The notes below the pieces were generated by a model. That model was not told the DNA's origin and did no database searches. It saw only the letters and a list, made by a program, of their open reading frames with translations. Below are positions 57,876 to 64,000 of a DNA stretch of 64,000 bases, in pieces. The stretch is taken from positions 3,744,501-3,808,500 of the forward strand of contig LR746270.1 of assembly GCA_902729315.2 (NCBI GenBank). The letters run 5' to 3'. The position numbers and the translations under genes were made by a program. Numbering within the stretch: position 1 is the stretch's first letter; each line of letters begins with the position of its first letter. Origin of the DNA: Spirodela intermedia. Lineage: Eukaryota > Streptophyta > Magnoliopsida > Alismatales > Araceae.

Positions 57876-58995
57876 TCTTCGGAAGCGCGCCGGAAGAGCG
57901 ACATTAGCGACTCCAAGCAGCTCCGCGAGGAGTCGTAGAGCGTCCCCAAGCATACGTCTCCGGCGGCGCCGCCGCTGCCGCCGATCAGGAGGCTGTTCTC
58001 CTTCAGAAGCTTGAGCACCAGGGACTTCATCTCCCGGCGGCCCTTGTCCTCGCCGCTGCGGAGAACCAGCTCGATGATCCGTTCGATGGTCTCGTTGGGT
58101 GCGGTGGCGGCCTCCGACGAGACCCGCCGGAGGATCCTGCTGGCCCCGAGGTTCTTCGCGTGGAGGTGCCGCACGGAGGAGACCACGCTCTCCTCCTCCT
58201 CCTCCACCCACGGCACCGCCTCCAGGTGCTCCAGGCACGCCCTCACGCAGGCCTGGAACCCTAGCGCCTCCGCCACCTGCGCAAAAGAAGACAATGAAGG
58301 AACGGACGAAGAAGACGATGGAGAAGAAGAAGAAGAAGAAGAAGAAGAAGAAGAAGAAGAAGAAGGTTCCTCGGGACCTTCATTATGCGGAGGACTCGGG
58401 GAACGCTCTGCTTGATAAGCCTCTGCTTCACGTCCTTGGAGTACATCAACCCCACGGTCTCGACGTAGATCTCCACATCCTCGCAATCGGGAAGGTCCAG
58501 GCACGGCGGTGGAGACTGGGGGACGGCGGACAGGCGGTCGGCGAAGAAGATGCTGTGCTCTGCGAGGACGTCCCTGTGGACGTTCATCCTCACGGGGATG
58601 CCCTCCTTCCCGGAGAGGAGGACCTTCAGGTCGCTGGTCTCGGGTTGGCCGAAGCCGACGGTGATCTTCCGCTGAGAAGAGTTCTCCGAGCTCCTCTTCG
58701 GCGTCCTCGCCGGAGCTCCGCCAGTGGCGGCGGCGGGGTTCGAACCAGGCGCCTCGGGGATCGGTGATCTCTCCGCCGGCAGGAGCTGCGTCCGGTGGAG
58801 GGAGACCTTCGTCGGAGCCGGCGAGGGAGGGGTAGGGGAGGGCCTGGAGTTGCCATGAAAGCTCTGGTTCTTCATCGTCTTCTGGAAGGCTGCGGGGGAG
58901 GGGCAGCACCAGAACCCTTCTGGGGTGACGGCGATGGGCACGTTCCTGATCTTCGCTTGGCCCGTCTCCATCCTCTTGACTCTGAGGTCCGCCAT
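57311..58995 (-). CDS. BTB/POZ domain protein, 527 aa
   Basis: Two exons, 58995-58378 and 58276-57311, joined in phase 0. The N-terminus has VTPEGFWCCPSPAAFQKTMK, a plant BTB subfamily signature. A Pro-rich linker follows; the BTB domain is at about 120-235 (MNVHRDVLAEHSIFFADRL, CEDVEIYVETVGLMYS, AEALGFQACVRACLEHLE). The C-terminal half is helical (about 250-527) with LLWLVEIMAERRAAEEF and WWRRTFIRPF. BTB proteins often serve as CUL3 adaptors or scaffolds; the partner here is unknown. The longer antisense frame from 59023 is not used because its first part lacks BTB features. Confidence 0.9.
58277..58377 (-). other. 101-bp intron of the BTB gene with a TTC repeat tract
   Basis: The intron (GT..AG on the minus strand) contains about 15 uninterrupted TTC units on the transcribed strand (58322-58366), occupying nearly half of it. 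Confidence 0.85.
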
Positions 58996-61900
58996 TCCTC
59001 GGTGGATTGATTCTCTGCTCCAATATTTATCTACAGCTGCTCCTTCCTACAAGAATCGAGATCCCCTGCAGATCGGATTAGGCTCCTCAGATACCGAAGC
59101 TGATGATGAACCAAGATGTCCATTTTTCTTCAGAACATGTCCTGCGGAGAGAAAACCAGCCTCAGGTGAAAGCAGCAGGGTAGAAGAAGCGGAAGAAGGT
59201 GGCCACACTAAGCACAGAAATATCAGTGTATCGGCGGAATGCTTAGAACCCTAATTCGAGATTCAGCGATTCAATCCCGACCAACTGGAGATGAACAGGC
59301 GCTCAAGAAACAGCGGAGACACAGATGAACGCAGAGAGAGACATTTGTATCGTAACCTTCACGAGATCACCGGCAGGGGCTAGCGCCGCCAGGCCGTCGG
59401 AGAAGCAACTACAGATGAAACGAGGAGCTTCGAGTTTAAACAGGCGGGAGAAAGAGAGGAGAGGAAGAAGACTCCAGAGAGTCGGACTCGAAGAGAGGGG
59501 GGAGGCAGGAACAGGAAAACAAATCGCCGAGGTCAACATAGCAATCAAATGGATCAGTGAATTGAATTCGCGAACTACTTACAGTATTCTTCCCCAACGA
59601 TTCTTCTGGGCCGCTGACTTCACCTCTGATCGCCCCTTCCTTCCCCATTTGCTTCTCTCCTCTGGATCGCGCAGCCACTGATGAATGAACCCGAGCTTGT
59701 GCTGTCGAGAATGCAGGGAGGAAGAACCCTGATGGCCCTTTTTGCTGTCGCAGAAAGAAGAAAGAGAGCTGTCCCTACTTTACCCACACGCGACACACAC
59801 CTCCATCATCTCCTGTGTCCTCACTCCCAAACCCCAATCCTGGTCTGGTCTCTTTATACGGCGGACCATGGAAGCCAATGGAAGGGAGGGGTGTAGACGC
59901 TCCTCTCTCTCTCTCTCTCTCTCTCTCCTTGTCTCCTGGCGTGCAGAAAGATAGAGACAGCAGAATCAGGTCGCAGGAGTGGAAAAGACCATGGTACACT
60001 CCGACTGTAAGCATCTCCAACAAGCAGCTTTGATGGAATCCAGAAGGAAATGCCGGTTGCTGAAGGAGGAAATTAGGCCTCCCCACCCACAACTCTCTCG
60101 AAATCTGCTCCTCCCAGGGCTTGGGCCCCGCCCGCCCCCGTCCATCTGAGCCAAGAACAGATACAGATGAGCGACAAGCTCACCCTGAATTCCCTCCCTC
60201 CGGATTCCTAGATGGCCGCAAACATCCACCGCAAGGTGCTTTCACTTTCACACCCGCCCCGACCTGCTACAGCAACTTTCACGAGAAACCATGCCCTAAT
60301 CCGAGAGGGAGAGATAACGTGCCAGCATTCTCGGGAGACGCAAAATAAAGAAACCTCCGCATGTTCAGATTCCTCTTCTGCGACGACGATGCCGACGAAC
60401 AGCCATCCTAAAGTTCTTCATAATTTCCACAAATCTCCACTCGCGCAACATCAAATCCCGCTTCCGTAGAGGATTATGACCACGACCTGGAAACAATCCA
60501 AAAAAATAAATCCATCAAATCCTACAAACCCCTTCACCGGGGAGAAACACAGACAGAATCCGGCCTCAATCCAGTCCCGCTTCCGCAGACGACTACGTCG
60601 ACCATCTGCAATTAATCAATCAATCCAGATTTTTTTTTCCAAGAAATCCTACAAATAGACTCCGAACCGTGTTCTTCACGGATTCAAGCGACTCCAGGAT
60701 CACACTCCGGATTGAGATGCTCATGATCGTGGGACGGCCACCGCGGCCACCGCTGGCGGCGGCAGATGGGGATCGCTCCTCGAGTACACGCAGAAGCCGA
60801 CAGAGGAACGCCCACACCGGCGGCGGTTCCCCCGTGAGCGGCACTGCCGGTCGAGGCGTGCTTCGGAGCGCGGGAACTGCGTGACCTCCAGTCCCCCTTT
60901 GACTCTTCCCCCTCTTTTTGAATTAATTCATTAATTAGTTAATTAATTAGTGGCAGAAAAGTCATTTTCCTTTAAATTGATATGAATTAATTATTGGGCT
61001 GGGCGGGCCAGGCCGGCAGATCGAAACCATGTCCGTTTGCATTGTTGGGCCCAGGCCCGCATATAGGCCCAGCTCCCCATCAGCTCCTCCCCTAATGTGA
61101 AAAATAAAGGGAAAATTTCTCCTTACGGATTGTTTTTGAATTTAAATATAATTAAATATAATAATTTATACCATAATTAAATAATAATAACCAGATCCAA
61201 CGAAAGCGTGTGATTTTATTATCGGGCTATCGGATCCAACCCGGGCCCTAGCCTCCTCCAGCGCCGGCGACGATCTGCGGCAATGCCGACGACGACACGT
61301 GGCTCATTCCGGCATGACTCCACCCTCCAATGATCAACCCCAACCGTCCGATCGGCTCTTGACGGACGCAAGCGAGGGTGCATGGCGGCGTTTCCCAAAA
61401 AGCTTGTTTTTTCCGAACTCTTCCGGCAGTAGGCTGAGCCATCGGTGGCCGGACTCTTCCGGCGGGGCAGCTCTCTGGCTCCCCATCTCTCTCTCTCTCT
61501 CTCTCTCTCTCTGTTCCTGAACGGGAGATGAACTGTTCGATATAATTACATCCTCGTAGAAAAGTCAATTCTTCTGCAGGAAGCGCCTCTAATTTCTTCC
61601 AATGCTCCACTCAAAATTACTCTTTTCTCCTCTCTCTCTCTACTACACGAACATATCTAGAGAGAGAGAGAGAGAGGGAGAAATAAAGTGGGTCCCACTT
61701 TCGAGGGGGGCTGCATAGCCAAGTCCACGGGATTTATGAAAATATATTATCCCGGATGTTATTTCCATTTTTGGGATAATCAATATGATATGTAAATTTC
61801 TCATTCGGACGCCCAGAGCCTTGTCGGGCCCAGGTCGGGATTCTTCGGGCCTGCGCCCATCCATGTTTACCGGCTTCTCTCTCACTCCCTCTCTCTCTCT

Positions 61901-62617
61901 GGCTAGAATATGTGGAGATGGAGGCCCGGTCCGGGCCAACACAGGCTAGAACGGGCTTAGATATTATAGGCTCGAAGCCCAGAGGCCCGTTCCTAGCATT
62001 GTAAAAGGCCTACGGAAAAGCTCAGTTTGGCAGGAACCCGCCCGGCCCGTTGTCTTATTCGGAGTTTTAAATCGCAGTTTTACCCCCACCCTAAACTAAA
62101 AAGACGCATTTACCCTCTACAGACATTCTCTCTCTATCTCTTCTTTCTCTCTCTTCTCTCTATGCCTTTGGAATTGATTCTCTCTCCGCCTGTGACGCTC
62201 GCTGTATGAGGAGGGGGGGGGGGAGGGAAGAGGAGATGATCGGGGAGGAGGGGGAGGGGGCGGCTCGACAGATCGGAAGAGTTGTTTGAGGGATTCAGAG
62301 AGGAGCGGGGAATCCGCAGAAGCGGAGAACCCCTCGAAAAGTCGCAAAAATCAAAGGCAGAAATCGGGAGAATTTCCCGCGGTGGAAGGGAAAGGCGAAA
62401 CGGCAGCGAGGATTCCACGAAACACGGCTCTCTCTCTCTCTCCCTCTCTCTCTGTCTCTCTGTCTGATTCTCTCTCTCCTGAAGTCCTGGTCTACCCGGC
62501 TCTTCGGTTCTCTCTGTCTGGGCGTTCGTCACAGACGCCGACGACGCACCCAGTCGCCGGCCCGTCTGTCCGCTATCACCGCCGCTCGAGGTTGGACGCC
62601 CTCTCTGCGGCGGCGCA
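58996..62617. other. Intergenic region between divergent BTB and ARIADNE genes
   Basis: Contents include CT tracts at about 59908-59928, 61487-61512 and 61660-61678, a G run near 62213-62222, and CT repeats at about 62427-62485 before the ARIADNE start. 60660-60890 is GC-rich and could be a distal leader or promoter of the BTB gene. 60920-61250 is AT-rich. Repeated GGCCC/GGGCC motifs at 61010-61080 and 61830-62050 are typical of plant proximal promoters. No additional gene recognised. Confidence 0.5.
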
Positions 62618-63790
62618 ATGCCGGACTCTTGTGAATACTCCTCGAGTGGGGAGAGCGACTACGACAGCGATCGGGACTCGATCGGGGCGTTCGAGAATGA
62701 CGATGTCGAGGCCGACTGCGGGGCCTCCTCGTCAGCCCGGTCCTCTACTCAGGTAAAGCAGCGCATGACGTCTCCGGTTGGATTTTTCCATCCTTCGGTA
62801 CTCTTACCTTATTCGATTTGTGCGATGATCGATTTTTTGCTTTTCGTGGGGCTCAGCTGGTATGTAATTTTAAGGTTTCGAGGTCTGTGAATTTGGCGCG
62901 GTCTTCGACTTGTGGGTCTGGATTGGAACACGAATTTGAATCTAGGGGTGCACCTGCTGCTTTTCCCTGCGCTTGCTTTATTGTGAACGAGGAATTTGAA
63001 TTGGGGGGATCCTGCTTATTCCTGTTTGTTTGATCTGTTTGCCCTGGGTAATGTTGTTTTTCCTCTAGTCTGTTATTGTTCTTCTCGTTCCCATGGAGTA
63101 GATATCATGGTAGTTCTGCCTTTCTTGTAGAGCGAGATCAGCAAAAATGAATTGTTGCGGAACTTAATTCATACTTTTTGTTTTTTTTGTAGGTGATTAC
63201 GAAGGAGTCCTTGTTGGCAGCGCAGGTATTACTTTGAACTTTGCCCCAAACTAAGATGTGGGAATTTAATTGTTTTTAATTTACTTTTGAAGATGTTTGT
63301 TACTCATAATTCTCTAGTTGAAGGTTTGGACAATCATTATCTTTATTATTTCAATATTTTCAGAAGAAGCAGACCGAACTTCATATTGTAGCTCGGTTTT
63401 CTTGTCTCTATCATGCCTTTGAATGTCTTTCGACCTGGTTAACTGTTGTAAATCTATTTTGCTAAGTCAATGGCTTCTGAGCTATGTTCTCTTTCTTTGC
63501 GGTCTTGTAGAGAGAGGACTTGCATAGGGTCATGGACTTGCTACAGTTGCCCGAGCAGCATGCCAGGACGCTACTTATCTGTCACCGATGGGATGTTGAC
63601 AAGATTTTTGCGATTCTTGTGGAAAGGGGGAGAGATCGGTTATTTTCGGATGCTGGAGTAACTTTACTGGATTCTAGGGATTTCCCTTCGTCCGTGTCTT
63701 CATCTCCATTTTCGTGCAATATCTGTTTTGAGGATGTTGCTCCCGTCAACACCACCAAGATGGACTGCGGGCACTGTTACTGTAATGACT
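62618..63790 (+). CDS. ARIADNE-type RBR E3 ubiquitin ligase, 5' part (runs off window)
   Basis: Exons: 62618-62752, 63193-63225, 63511-63790. The last ends in phase 1 at a GT donor, so further exons lie beyond 64000. The N-terminus is acidic/Ser-rich (ESDYDSDRDSIGAFENDDVE). Then VITKESLLAAQREDLHRVMDL, a hallmark of plant ARI proteins, and the UBA-like segment HARTLLICHRWDVDKIFAIL. RING1 starts at CNICFED with CGHCYCNDC. RBR ligases form a thioester with ubiquitin through a catalytic Cys in RING2, which is not visible here. Confidence 0.92.
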
Positions 63791-64000
63791 GTAAGTTTTC
63801 TAATTTTTGATTTATTTGATATTACTGGTTGATTGTTGCAAGATAATTCAATAGTCATTAGATAGGCCTTGTCATAAGCGTTGGGATGGATGGTAATGAA
63901 TTTTAGGATGGGCTAGCATATTATCTGGGAAAGAATAAGGAACCTTTTAGTATCTCGGAGGGAACGAGGGATCTTTTCGTAGGCTAACATAATAGTTGAT
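63791..64000 (+). other. Intron of the ARIADNE gene (partial)
   Basis: T-rich sequence following the GTAAGT donor at 63791; no acceptor with in-frame RBR continuation is seen before the window ends. Confidence 0.7.

Noticed and set aside
57311..59023. A single 570-codon antisense open frame covering the whole BTB gene
   Set aside because: Its first ~200 codons lack BTB or other features. The correct product uses a different frame for exon 1 and a 101-bp intron.
60620..60890. GC-rich frames on both strands that might be a small gene
   Set aside because: No recognisable domain and both strands are open, as expected for GC-rich leader or promoter DNA.
1..64000. CRISPR arrays, rRNA or organellar insertions
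   Set aside because: No regularly spaced short direct repeats with unique spacers and no rRNA or plastid gene sequence were recognised.

Overview
The window is nuclear DNA of a flowering plant. Supporting signs are spliced genes with plant-specific families (BELL/TALE homeodomain, plant L-gulonolactone oxidase, plant GT14, plant leishmanolysin-like peptidase, ARIADNE), Ty1-copia and chromodomain-type Ty3-gypsy retrotransposons, and abundant CT/GA microsatellites. Very GC-rich exons beside AT-rich intergenic DNA would fit a monocot or early-diverging angiosperm, but the species is not identified.

Layout. 1-5967: two near-identical pieces of one defective Ty1-copia element in head-to-head inverted arrangement, ending in an LTR. 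5990-7248: L-gulonolactone oxidase (GULLO) copy without exon 1. 7.3-11.6 kb: AT-rich decayed DNA. 11653-12069 (-): small conserved plant protein of unknown function, with a decayed paralogue at about 16974-17310. 13297-15367 (-): the one intact GULLO gene, four exons, 607 residues. 19.06-25.53 kb: nested transposons, with a Ty3-gypsy chromovirus cut by a Ty1-copia element, which is itself cut by two ~1.8-kb non-coding elements in opposite orientation. 25543-27487: two more GULLO fragments. 26.28-32.4 kb: an old four-unit tandem array of 1.3-1.9 kb units.

From 33 kb the window is gene-rich: a Golgi-type GT14 glycosyltransferase (33371-35726), a 17-exon leishmanolysin-like M8 peptidase carrying several apparent lesions (37156-45465), a membrane-anchored RMA/RNF5-type RING E3 ligase (46790-47473), a small basic protein (48644-48967), a BEL1-like homeodomain factor (52616-56773) convergent with a BTB/POZ protein (57311-58995, -), and the 5' part of an ARIADNE RBR E3 ligase running off the right edge (62618-63790+). 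Three of these (RMA, BTB, ARI) belong to ubiquitin-related families, but nothing suggests they form a pathway unit.

The main novelty is structural. The near-perfect copia inverted repeat, the nested inverted pair at 21.3-25.3 kb and the GULLO-associated tandem array are not explained by ordinary gene annotation. I saw no convincing new coding system, tRNA, rRNA or CRISPR.
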